Assembly: GCF_023161965.1 (NCBI RefSeq)
Contig: NZ_JALNTY010000003.1
Location: 167,271-231,270 of the forward strand
DNA: 64,000 bases
Direction: 5' to 3'
Origin: Anaerosoma tenue
Lineage (GTDB): Bacteria > Actinomycetota > Coriobacteriia > Anaerosomatales > Anaerosomataceae
Part shown: positions 1-7,563 of the stretch, one piece after another
Layout: each line of letters starts with the position of its first letter
Position numbering within the stretch: the stretch's first letter is position 1
Translations under genes and position numbers: made by a program
The notes under the pieces: model-generated
Databases searched by the model: none
Told to the model about the DNA's origin: nothing
The model's input: only the letters and a program-made list of their open reading frames with translations

Positions 1-589
1 CGGCGGCCGTGGCCACCGCGTCCGCCAGCGCGCCGTCATCGGCAAGCACCGTCACCGCGTGCGCAGTGCCGAGGCTCACACTATGCCCTACTTTCCCCGA
101 TGATGTGCATACGGCCACCGGGAGGTCGGCGGCATCGAGATGGACGGCGACCCTGCCCGAGAGCGGGGAGCCGCCCGCCACCACGAGGACACGCCTCGGC
201 ATCTCCCCGCAGAGGTACAGATCGCCACCGTTCTCCACGATCACCTCACGCGAACGCGTCTGCAGACCCCGGGCGACCCGCTCAGCGATCGCGCCCGCGA
301 CCGCTGCCATCGGACCGGTCCCGGCTTCCCGCGCGGCGGCTGACATCGCTCGGACTATCTCAGGCGCCCCCTCCCCGGCGTCGACCGGCACGTAACTCTC
401 GGCCCAACGGGGGTGAGCCGAGATATGGCCCTCGAGGTCGGCCCGGAGCCCCGCTACGAGCGTCTCCGTCTCACCGCGCAGGTCGGTGCGGGCGCTCACA
501 TGAAGGTCCGTCTCGCCCTGCGCGCAGGTGAACGAGACGAGGCCGGCGGCGTCCATGTCCAGGCGGTATGTCCTTGGCTCCCATCGCAT
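1..589 (-). CDS. UPF0280/COG2122 family protein (ApbE superfamily), C-terminus cut by window edge
   Basis: The 196 visible residues start at an ATG (589-587) and run off the left edge without a stop. Family hallmarks are GPMAAVAGAIAE (about residues 92-103), VENGGDLYL (118-126), SPLSGRVAV (141-149) and CTSSGKVGHS (161-170), in the expected order and spacing of UPF0280 proteins, which are about 240 residues long, so roughly 40-50 residues are missing. The biochemical role is unsettled. Genetic work in Methanosarcina linked a COG2122 protein to sulfide assimilation together with DUF39 and NIL-ferredoxin proteins, both of which are encoded further along this window. It is divergent from the diguanylate cyclase, with only 66 bases between the two starts, so promoters for both must lie there. 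Confidence 0.85.
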   Translation of the reverse strand, partial: MRWEPRTYRLDMDAAGLVSFTCAQGETDLHVSARTDLRGETETLVAGLRADLEGHISAHPRWAESYVPVDAGEGAPEIVRAMSAAAREAGTGPMAAVAGAIAERVARGLQTRSREVIVENGGDLYLCGEMPRRVLVVAGGSPLSGRVAVHLDAADLPVAVCTSSGKVGHSVSLGTAHAVTVLADDGALADAVATAA

Positions 590-655
590 GGGTTCATGGT
601 ATCAGTCCTGCGGGGATACACTGGACAGAAGAGGTGTCGACGAAGGGCTCCTGAC

Positions 656-1699
656 ATGCGAGAGATCCTGGACGTGTGCGTGAAGATGGACCGGTTCGCC
701 GAGCGGCTCTACGCGGCACTTGCCGAGCAGTGCCCGGAGCCCGGGCTCGCCACTACCTTCTCACGCCTTGCCGCGGACGAAGCCCAGCACACCGGATGGT
801 GGGAAGGGCTGCTCGAGGCATGGGAGCACGGGCTCCTCCCCGACCTCGTGAACGACACCACCGGACTCGCGGAGCGCCTGACCGACGTGCACGACGAACT
901 CTCACGTATCGACCTCGGCTCGATCGGCGAGCTCGACGTGGAGAGGATGCTCGCACTCGCCGCGCGTGTGGAGTTCTTCATGATCGACCCGGTCTTCAGC
1001 GAACTCATCGAGTTGACCGAACCCGCACAGTCGGAGCATCGCCACGCGGCCTACCAGGCGCACATCCAGCGGCTCGTGAACGAGATCGCCGCGCGCTACC
1101 CCGACGACTCCCTTGCCGCGCTCCTGGCATCCTCGTTGTCGCGCTCCTGGAGGGACAACCGGCGGCTGTCCGTCTACGCCACCCACGACGCGCTGACGGG
1201 ACTCTACAACCGCAGAGCGCTCTACACGCACCTGCCACAGTGGACCGCATGGTCGGCCCGGTACGGGCACCCTCTCGCGGTGCTCCTCATCGACATCGAC
1301 CGCTTCAAGGACATCAACGACACGCACGGCCACGCCGTCGGCGACCGCGCGCTCGCGTCGATCGCCCAGGCCATGCGCCATGTCACACGGGCGTCCGACC
1401 TCGTCGTCCGATACGGCGGCGACGAGTTCGCCGTGATCGCCCCGGAGACCGGCGTCAGCGAATGCGTGGATCTTGCGAACCGTATCGTCGAGGCGATCCG
1501 GCAGGTGAGCGTCAGCGCCGATGATGGCTCTGCCATCCCGCTCACGGTGAGCATCGGCAGCGCGGTGGCGCACGACGTCGCCGGCAGCCCGCCGTACCGT
1601 GTAGAGAGCCTGCTCGCGGCGGCCGACCAGGCACTCTACAGCGCCAAGAGCGCCGGCCGCGACCGGGCGGCCGATCCGCTCACCGTCGAACGGGTCTGA
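656..1699 (+). CDS. Diguanylate cyclase with N-terminal ferritin-like domain
   Basis: 347 residues. The C-terminal half (about 172-340) is a GGDEF domain: it opens with the linker ATHDALTGLYNRR, has the metal/substrate segment DIDRFKDIND and the intact active-site motif GGDEF (254-258). An RASD sequence five residues upstream (245-248) is a proper inhibitory I-site, so active c-di-GMP synthesis with product inhibition is expected. The N-terminal part (1-160) is helical and looks ferritin/rubrerythrin-like, with candidate metal ligands E16, E42/H45, E106 and E127/H130; this assignment is weaker. No membrane segment or signal peptide is seen, so it should be cytoplasmic. The start at 656 was chosen over longer versions because the upstream extension reads through the divergent promoter region and is not family-like. 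A di-iron or oxygen-sensing input domain is an inference. Confidence 0.85.
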   Translation: MREILDVCVKMDRFAERLYAALAEQCPEPGLATTFSRLAADEAQHTGWWEGLLEAWEHGLLPDLVNDTTGLAERLTDVHDELSRIDLGSIGELDVERMLALAARVEFFMIDPVFSELIELTEPAQSEHRHAAYQAHIQRLVNEIAARYPDDSLAALLASSLSRSWRDNRRLSVYATHDALTGLYNRRALYTHLPQWTAWSARYGHPLAVLLIDIDRFKDINDTHGHAVGDRALASIAQAMRHVTRASDLVVRYGGDEFAVIAPETGVSECVDLANRIVEAIRQVSVSADDGSAIPLTVSIGSAVAHDVAGSPPYRVESLLAAADQALYSAKSAGRDRAADPLTVERV

Positions 1700-1709
1700 A
1701 CGACAGCCG

Positions 1710-2582
1710 TCACATCTCCGCGAGCTCGGCCGCGTGATAACTCGAGCGCACGAACGGCGCGCTCGCCACACCCGCGAATCCCAGGCGGCGGGCCTCACGC
1801 GCCAGGGCGGTGAATTCGTCAGGCTCCACGAACGCGGCCACTGGCAGGTGCCGGGCGCTCGGACGCAGATACTGGCCGAGCGTCAGGAGATCGCATCCGG
1901 CCTCCCGCAGGTCGCGCATCACGTCCACGACCTCGTCGTGGGTCTCCCCGAGGCCGAGCATCATCCCCGATTTGACCGGCATGTCCGAGGCGCGCGAATG
2001 CGCCCGGGCCAGAACGCCCAGGCTCCTCCCGTAGTCCGCGCCAGGACGCACCGACGGGTACAGCCGCGGCACGGTCTCCACGTTGTGGTTGAAGACGTCG
2101 GGACGCGCATCGACGACGGCGTCAATCGCACGCTCCTCACCCGCGAAGTCGCTCACGAGCACCTCGACCGCCGTCGCGGGAGATGCCGCGCGTACCGCCT
2201 CGATCGTGGCCACCACATGGGCAGCCGCCCCATCGTCCAGATCGTCCCTGGTGACCATGGTGATCACCGCGTGACGCAGGCCCATGCGCGCCACGGCCTC
2301 GGCAACGCGGGCGGGCTCGCCCTTATCAAGGGGCAGCGGGGAACGCGACTCCACCGCGCAGAACGTGCAGCCGCGCGTGCACACGTCACCGGCGATCAGG
2401 AAGGTGGCGGTGCCGCTCGCGTAGCACTCCCCGCGGTTGGGGCACTTCGCCTCGCGGCATACCGTTGAGAGATGCAGCTCCTCGAGCAGGCCCTCCACGG
2501 CGACGTATTCGCCACCGTGCGCGATGGGACGGCGGAGCCATGCCGGCAGACGCCGGGCCGAAGAGCCGTGCTCGTAGGCCAC
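1710..2582 (-). CDS. lipA: Lipoyl synthase (radical SAM)
   Basis: 290 residues. It inserts two sulfurs into octanoyl groups on lipoyl-carrier proteins. The auxiliary cluster motif CX4CX5C (CREAKCPNRGEC) and the radical-SAM motif CX3CX2C (CTRGCTFC) are both present near the N-terminus, and the C-terminal RSSYHA provides the conserved serine ligand. The GTG start at 2582 overlaps the TAG of the upstream dihydrolipoyl dehydrogenase gene (TAGTG), a typical coupled start; a GTG four codons earlier is the alternative. It is the last gene of the long leftward operon. No octanoyltransferase (LipB/LipM) gene is seen beside it. Confidence 0.96.
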   Translation of the reverse strand: MAYEHGSSARRLPAWLRRPIAHGGEYVAVEGLLEELHLSTVCREAKCPNRGECYASGTATFLIAGDVCTRGCTFCAVESRSPLPLDKGEPARVAEAVARMGLRHAVITMVTRDDLDDGAAAHVVATIEAVRAASPATAVEVLVSDFAGEERAIDAVVDARPDVFNHNVETVPRLYPSVRPGADYGRSLGVLARAHSRASDMPVKSGMMLGLGETHDEVVDVMRDLREAGCDLLTLGQYLRPSARHLPVAAFVEPDEFTALAREARRLGFAGVASAPFVRSSYHAAELAEM

Positions 2583-3973
2583 TAGCAGCCGCACTTCCCG
2601 GCGGCGTCAGCGCACGCCATACGGATGACCTCGGAGACGGTGGGGTGAGCGTGAACCGTCTCGGCGAGTTGGCGGACGGTGAGGTCATGGCGCATCGCCA
2701 CGGCGACCTCATGGATCGTCTCGACCGCGTGGGGACCCACGATCTGGCAGCCCGCTATGCGGCCGCTGCCCTTCTCCGCGACCAGTTGCACGAACCCGTC
2801 GCTCTCCCCTTCGCCGAGCGCCTTTCCGTTCGCCGCGAACTTGGCGATGGCCTGGACCGCGTCGATGCCGCGCTCCTTCGCCGAGTCACGTGACGATCCC
2901 ACGGTGGCGACCTCGGGGAACGTGTACACGCATGCCGGTATGCAGTCGTAACGGACGCTCTCAAGCCCGGCTCCGGCTCCGTGCTCGGACTCGGCCACGG
3001 CGTTCCGCGCCGCGATGACGCCCTCCTCCTCGGCCACGTGCGCGAGCATCATGCCGCCGATGACGTCGCCGACGGCGTACACGCCGGGGATGTTCGTGCG
3101 GAGATGCTCGTCCACGGCCACAGCGCGGCGGTCGAACTCGATGCCCGCCTCTTCGTAACCGAATCCGGCGGCGTTGGGCATGCGGCCCACCGCGCTCATC
3201 ACCACGTCGCTCTCGATCGCCGCCCCGCTGCGCAGCGTGCTCCGCATCCGGCCGTCGTGCCGCTCCACCAAGGAGACGGCATCTCCAAGATGGAACTCCA
3301 CCCCCAGCGCCTCGAGCGCGGCCTGGGTCTGGCGCACCACGCGCTTGTCGTTACCCGGCAGGACCTGCTCCATCAACTCGACCACCGTGACCACGCTGCC
3401 GAACGCCGCGTACGCGCACGCGAACTCGAGTCCGATGACGCCGCCACCGATGATGACGATGTCCTTGGGTATCTCCGAGAGCGAGACCGCGTCGTCGCTG
3501 GTCCACACGCCCTCGAGGTCGTGATCGATGTCGGGAAGCCTGAAGACGGTCGAGCCGGTGGCGAGGATCAGCGCGTCGCCGGCGATCGTCTCGGTCGCCC
3601 CGTCAGGGGCGGTCACCTCCACCGCCTTGGGGCCGGCAAGCCGGCCCTCACCGGTGACGACCTTGACCTTCAGCCGCTTCGCGCTCGATTCGACCTGTCC
3701 CACCAGCTCGTCGACCACGCGCTCCTTACGCGAGCGCAGCGCAGGGACATCGACGCTGGCTACCGCGGAATCAAGGCCGAACTCGGCGGCATCGCGCGTG
3801 TCCGCGACGATATGGGCCGAGCGCAGGATCGTCTTGGTGGGGATACAGCCCCAGTTGAGACAGGTGCCGCCGAGACGCTCGCGTTCGATCAGCGTGACAT
3901 CGGCCCCCAGCCGTGCCGCCTCGAACGCCGCCCCATAGCCCCCGGGACCTCCACCGAGCACGACGATATGCAT
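2582..3973 (-). CDS. lpdA: Dihydrolipoyl dehydrogenase
   Basis: 463 residues, the usual length for the E3 flavoprotein that reoxidises dihydrolipoamide with NAD+. An N-terminal FAD Rossmann motif (GGGPGGYGAA) is followed by the redox disulfide in GGTCLNWGCIPTK, a second NAD-binding GGGVIGLEFA, and the C-terminal interface motif HAHPTVSE carrying the catalytic His and Glu. It ends in an unusual Cys pair (KCGC). It lies 36 bases after the MoaE-like gene and is translationally coupled to lipA. The dihydrolipoamide partner (glycine cleavage or a 2-oxoacid dehydrogenase) is not in this window. Placement downstream of methylene-THF and methionine genes fits a glycine-cleavage link to one-carbon metabolism, which is inference. 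Confidence 0.95.
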   Translation of the reverse strand: MHIVVLGGGPGGYGAAFEAARLGADVTLIERERLGGTCLNWGCIPTKTILRSAHIVADTRDAAEFGLDSAVASVDVPALRSRKERVVDELVGQVESSAKRLKVKVVTGEGRLAGPKAVEVTAPDGATETIAGDALILATGSTVFRLPDIDHDLEGVWTSDDAVSLSEIPKDIVIIGGGVIGLEFACAYAAFGSVVTVVELMEQVLPGNDKRVVRQTQAALEALGVEFHLGDAVSLVERHDGRMRSTLRSGAAIESDVVMSAVGRMPNAAGFGYEEAGIEFDRRAVAVDEHLRTNIPGVYAVGDVIGGMMLAHVAEEEGVIAARNAVAESEHGAGAGLESVRYDCIPACVYTFPEVATVGSSRDSAKERGIDAVQAIAKFAANGKALGEGESDGFVQLVAEKGSGRIAGCQIVGPHAVETIHEVAVAMRHDLTVRQLAETVHAHPTVSEVIRMACADAAGKCGC

Positions 3974-4009
3974 GACGCCTCCCGTGTCTGGAACTGCGGT
4001 CGCTGGAGA

Positions 4010-4390
4010 CTACGCCTCCGGCCGCTGCTCCTTCTCCGTGACCACCTCGGACTTGATCATCCCTACCAGCGCGGTGAGCGCCTCGATGACGTTGGGCCGG
4101 ATGTCACCGCCCACCATCACGTACATGATGTCGTCACCTACCTCGAGATGGCCCTCGTTGATCCAGACGCGCACGATCGACACGCCTTCCATCATCCGGG
4201 CTGTCGACACGAGCTCCTCGAGCCGCTCGCGATCGACCGAGAGGTCCATGGAGATCACCGGCCGACCGTCGCGCGAGTAGGAGCGGACGACGCCGTTGTG
4301 ACACAGATACATCCCCACGTCGGCCGCGCTGGCCTCGCGCTTGGCCTCGGCCAGCCAGACATCAAGGCTCGGACCTGCAGATCCGTTCAT
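4010..4390 (-). CDS. MoaE-like molybdopterin synthase large subunit homologue
   Basis: 126 residues. The pattern MYLCHNGVVR, the acidic strand region, EGHLEVGDDIMYVMVGG and the helix ending MIKSEVVTEKE follow the MoaE fold in order (compare the VTFTGKVR, GELWPGDEI and YLK-WKRE blocks of classical MoaE). It is shorter and divergent: the usual HR motif after the GDEI block reads DIRP here, so full catalytic activity is uncertain. The start at 4390 is preceded by AGAGAGG at good spacing; a longer ATG start at 4429 lacks one. No moaD is adjacent. It may serve molybdenum/tungsten cofactor synthesis, in line with the transporter genes at 29,823. Confidence 0.7.
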   Translation of the reverse strand: MNGSAGPSLDVWLAEAKREASAADVGMYLCHNGVVRSYSRDGRPVISMDLSVDRERLEELVSTARMMEGVSIVRVWINEGHLEVGDDIMYVMVGGDIRPNVIEALTALVGMIKSEVVTEKEQRPEA

Positions 4391-4443
4391 CGTGGGTCGC
4401 CTCTCTCGTCGCGGGAACGTATCCGGCATGATAGCACGCAGCG

Positions 4444-6030
4444 TCAGTCCCGAAGGCCGCGTGACCTCGCGCCACAGTGGCTCGGGATCGAGTGGCGGAA
4501 AGTCGCCGCCTCACACGTGAGGAACTTGTCCAGCGCCAGCCCCGCGTACCTCATGACCGGCTCGCGCGCCTCTCTCCCTACGACCACGGCGAACAGGACC
4601 GCCCAGGTGGACAGGTGCTCGATGAAGAACCGGCGCGCTCTGACCGCCGCGGCCGGATCGCCGGCTGCGGCCATGCGAAGGCAGTGCCCCATGTACGAGA
4701 GCTCCGTTGCGATATCACCCAGGCCGCGCTCTATACCGCCGATCGCCGGGGACGTGAACCTGCCCTCGCGATAGGTGAGTCCGAGCACGACCAGGCACGT
4801 GTCCGGATCGGCGCTGACGTAGGTCGACTCATCCGGGGATAGGACGTTCGAGAAGGGATCGAAGCGGGACTCACCCCCGAACAGGCGCCGTCGCTCCTCG
4901 AGGAACGCCCGGCGCCCTTCCCCGGTCCTGACGGCGCGATCGGCATCGCCGAACGCCTCACGTATCGCCTGCTCGTCCACGTTGCGGCTCACCCGGCAGG
5001 ATCTCATGGCGGTCCTGAGGTGACGGATCGCGACCACCACTCCCGACACATCATCACGGAACAGCCGCGCCAGTGACTCGTACGACGCGGTGCGGTCGTC
5101 GATCGCGCAGGTGCACGATCCCCCGTCATGACCGCACGTCTGCAGAAGATACTCGGCCCGGACCGGATCCTGCGAAGCCGTCTCCTCGGCGTCGTGCGCG
5201 GCGCGCTCAACCATGAGCGCTTCCCACGCATGCTCTTCGAGGCCGCTACGCAGACCGGCAGCGAGTGTGGGTGGAAGGCCGGCGGCGATCATGTCGTGGA
5301 TCACCGGCTCAACGTCGTACGCCACACGATGGGTGATGGTGCTTATCCAGACGTCGGTGCACCCGGCACGACGGCACGCGATATCCATCGGCGCCGCGGC
5401 AAGGACCTCCTCATGCGTGCCAAGGACCAGCTCCACCCACGCCGCGCGAGGATCGCCGTCGCGCGGACGGCCCACCGAACCCGCGTTCACCCAGTGCAGC
5501 ACACTGCTCTCGGTGGGCATGGAACGATGGAACGGGACGTGGACGTGGCCGCAGCACACGACGTCAACTCCGGCTTCCTGGATGTGAGCGGCCAGTGAGG
5601 CCGGCGGAGTGTCGGCATCGACGACCTCGACCATCCGGCGGGGGGACCCGTGACACAACAGGATACCCACGCCATCGACGTCCAGTACGACCTCCGCAGC
5701 GAGCCGCCCCAGAAAGTCGACATGTTCGGAAGACAGGGAAGACACCGTGTACGCGTACGACTCGGCACCGTCGAGGGTCTCCCGGGCGCTCTCGTAACGG
5801 CTTCCGGGACTCGCGTCGTGCTCGCTGATCGCCCTGTCGTAGTTCCCCTGCGCGACCGGGTCGCCGAGATCCCGGATCCGCTCCACCACCTCCACGGGGT
5901 GCGGGCCATAGCCGACGAGATCCCCGAGGCAGTAGCGCTCCGAGACCCCTCGCCCCTCGATGTCCTCGAGCACAGACTCGAGCGCGGCGAGGTTGCCGTG
6001 GACATCGCTATACAGGGCGATCCGCCGCAC
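4444..6030 (-). CDS. Metallophosphoesterase fused to a TorD/DmsD-like chaperone domain
   Basis: 528 residues in one uninterrupted frame. Residues 1-262 are a calcineurin-type phosphoesterase of the YfcE/diadenosine-polyphosphatase-like group: SDVHGN (9-13), GDLVGYGP (36-43), GNYD (62-65), LLCHGSP (124-130) and CGHVHVPF (160-167) supply the metal ligands. Residues about 315-510 resemble TorD-family Tat chaperones: a helical region with ERGLGDIATELSYMGHC (434-450) and FFIEHLSTWAVLF (468-480), ending in a conserved-looking helix. A Cys-rich linker (CGHDGGSCTC, 299-308) joins them. The GTG start at 6030 has GGGAG upstream and gives the canonical RRIALYSDVHGN start. TorD proteins escort molybdo-enzymes; such an enzyme is not encoded here. 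The fusion is unusual, and the joint function is unknown. Confidence 0.75.
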   Translation of the reverse strand: MRRIALYSDVHGNLAALESVLEDIEGRGVSERYCLGDLVGYGPHPVEVVERIRDLGDPVAQGNYDRAISEHDASPGSRYESARETLDGAESYAYTVSSLSSEHVDFLGRLAAEVVLDVDGVGILLCHGSPRRMVEVVDADTPPASLAAHIQEAGVDVVCCGHVHVPFHRSMPTESSVLHWVNAGSVGRPRDGDPRAAWVELVLGTHEEVLAAAPMDIACRRAGCTDVWISTITHRVAYDVEPVIHDMIAAGLPPTLAAGLRSGLEEHAWEALMVERAAHDAEETASQDPVRAEYLLQTCGHDGGSCTCAIDDRTASYESLARLFRDDVSGVVVAIRHLRTAMRSCRVSRNVDEQAIREAFGDADRAVRTGEGRRAFLEERRRLFGGESRFDPFSNVLSPDESTYVSADPDTCLVVLGLTYREGRFTSPAIGGIERGLGDIATELSYMGHCLRMAAAGDPAAAVRARRFFIEHLSTWAVLFAVVVGREAREPVMRYAGLALDKFLTCEAATFRHSIPSHCGARSRGLRD

Positions 6031-6037
6031 GCTCCCG

Positions 6038-6904
6038 CTACCCCGATCCGTCAAGGATGCGACCGACCTCCGTGTCCAGGCCGAGCGGCATGACATGTAC
6101 GCCGTCGGCTATCTCACGGATGTCACGCACCTGCTCGGCCGCCAGACGGACGGCCTCTTCCGCCGGATCCGGCGCCGAGCGGATCCGGTCCGCCACGTGG
6201 TCGGGCACCATGAGGCCCGCGAGGTTCCGGTTCACGAAATCCACGACGCGTGGGCTTCGGATGACGAGCACCCCCGCGATGACCTTCACTCCCAACGGAC
6301 GCACAGCGTCCACGGCCCGCTGCAGCTTGTCCATATCGAAGATCGCCTGGGTCTGGAAGAAGCGCACCCCGGCCGCGACCTTCTGCTCGATCCGCGCGAG
6401 CTGGACGTCCCAGGGCTCGGCCTCGGGGAACATCGCGGCTCCGATATAGAAGTCCGTGCCGCCCTTGAGGTCGCGACCCATCATGTCGCGGCCTTCGTTC
6501 ATGCCCAGGGCTATCGAGGCCAACTGCGTCGAGTCGAGGTCGAACACACCCTTCGCGTGCGGATGGTCGCCGGCGCGCGGGTCGTCGCCGGTCACCACGA
6601 GCACGTTCTCCAGGCCGAGCGACCACGCGGCGAGCAGATCCGACTGCAGCGCGAGGCGGTTCCGGTCACGGCATGTCTGCTGGAAGATCGGCTCGATGCC
6701 GCGCTCCAGGATCGCCCTGGACGCTGCGAGGCTCGACAAGTGGAGGCTGGCGCCCTGGTTGTCGGTGACGTTGAGCGCGTGGCAGTGCGGCGCCAGGAGG
6801 TCCACCGACGCATGCATGTCGGCCAGGTCCGTACCGCGCGGCGGTGCGACCTCCCCGGTCACGACGAACTCGCCCGACTCCAGCAGCTCTCGCAGGCGGC
6901 TCAT
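6038..6904 (-). CDS. metF: Methylenetetrahydrofolate reductase
   Basis: 288 residues, a single-domain MetF TIM barrel that reduces 5,10-methylene-THF to 5-methyl-THF. Recognisable blocks are FVVTGEVAPPRGTD (flavin/folate barrel start), LNVTDNQGAS, the GDDPRAGDHPHAKGVFDLDS segment and the RFFQTQAIFD strand with its downstream loop. The start ATG overlaps the stop of metV (ATGA, 6901-6904), so the two are co-translated, as in acetogens where MetV and MetF form one enzyme. The product methyl-THF feeds the methionine synthase encoded just upstream (7560-9968). Confidence 0.94.
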   Translation of the reverse strand: MSRLRELLESGEFVVTGEVAPPRGTDLADMHASVDLLAPHCHALNVTDNQGASLHLSSLAASRAILERGIEPIFQQTCRDRNRLALQSDLLAAWSLGLENVLVVTGDDPRAGDHPHAKGVFDLDSTQLASIALGMNEGRDMMGRDLKGGTDFYIGAAMFPEAEPWDVQLARIEQKVAAGVRFFQTQAIFDMDKLQRAVDAVRPLGVKVIAGVLVIRSPRVVDFVNRNLAGLMVPDHVADRIRSAPDPAEEAVRLAAEQVRDIREIADGVHVMPLGLDTEVGRILDGSG

Positions 6905-7563
6905 CGTCCACCTCCCTGCTGCCGGATGTTCACGCCACCAGGCTTGAGCGCGGTGCTGAAGTCCTTCGGCTCGAGTGTGGAGTTGCGCGTCCGTCCCTGC
7001 TCGGCAAGACGGCGCTGTATCCGCACGTGAGTGCACTCCCGGTCGGTCAGCACCTCGCACATGCCGTTCCACATACCGCCGCACGGGCCGTTCAGCAGCC
7101 CCTTGGGGCACGTCGTCACCGGACATATCCCCGCGGTCTTGTCCAAGACGCAATCGCCGCACGTCTGACAGCGCTCCTCGAAGATGCCGTTGCGTATCAC
7201 CGTGCCGAGGAACAGCGACTCGAGCCCCGGGAACACGGGTTTGGCGATCGCGTCGGCGGTCGTCTGCACGCCCGCACCGCATGCCAGCACGAGCACCGCA
7301 TCAGCGTCGTCGATCTCTGAGCGGTGCTTCCGGCTCTCAAGCTTGGTGCCGTTCAGGTGGCACGTGACCTCGCCCACAGCCCAACCGGTCACCTCATAGC
7401 CCTCGGCACGGAGCCTCTCCGCCGTCTCCAGGACCTCCTTCTCGCCACCCGTGTGGGCGACCGTGGCGCACTGGCCACAGCCCATCACGAACACCCGTTT
7501 TGCGGCGATGTCCGAAAGGTTGGCCTTGATCCGGTCCCAATCGCGTGGTCGTGTGATTATCAT
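6901..7563 (-). CDS. metV: MetV, zinc/iron-sulfur partner of methylene-THF reductase
   Basis: 220 residues. The N-terminal part carries GCGQCATVAHTGGEKEV and a segment ACGAGVQTTAD. The C-terminal part is Cys-rich: CQTCGDC, then GICPVTTCPKGLLNGPCGG, then MCEV and RECT, the signature of the MTHFR C-terminal Zn-binding domain. MetV proteins pair with MetF in Moorella-type acetogens and related anaerobes and probably shuttle electrons to the flavin. The gene overlaps both neighbours by ATGA junctions (7560-7563 and 6901-6904), which supports a fixed stoichiometry with MetF. Confidence 0.92.
   Translation of the reverse strand: MIITRPRDWDRIKANLSDIAAKRVFVMGCGQCATVAHTGGEKEVLETAERLRAEGYEVTGWAVGEVTCHLNGTKLESRKHRSEIDDADAVLVLACGAGVQTTADAIAKPVFPGLESLFLGTVIRNGIFEERCQTCGDCVLDKTAGICPVTTCPKGLLNGPCGGMWNGMCEVLTDRECTHVRIQRRLAEQGRTRNSTLEPKDFSTALKPGGVNIRQQGGGR

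Noticed and set aside
9-531. Rightward ORFs over the first 530 bases
   Set aside because: They are Arg/Pro/Ala-rich shadows of the UPF0280 gene on the other strand, which shows all the family motifs.
2981-4774. 597-residue rightward ORF
   Set aside because: It is a high-GC antisense shadow of lpdA and the MoaE-like and phosphoesterase genes, with no domain of its own.
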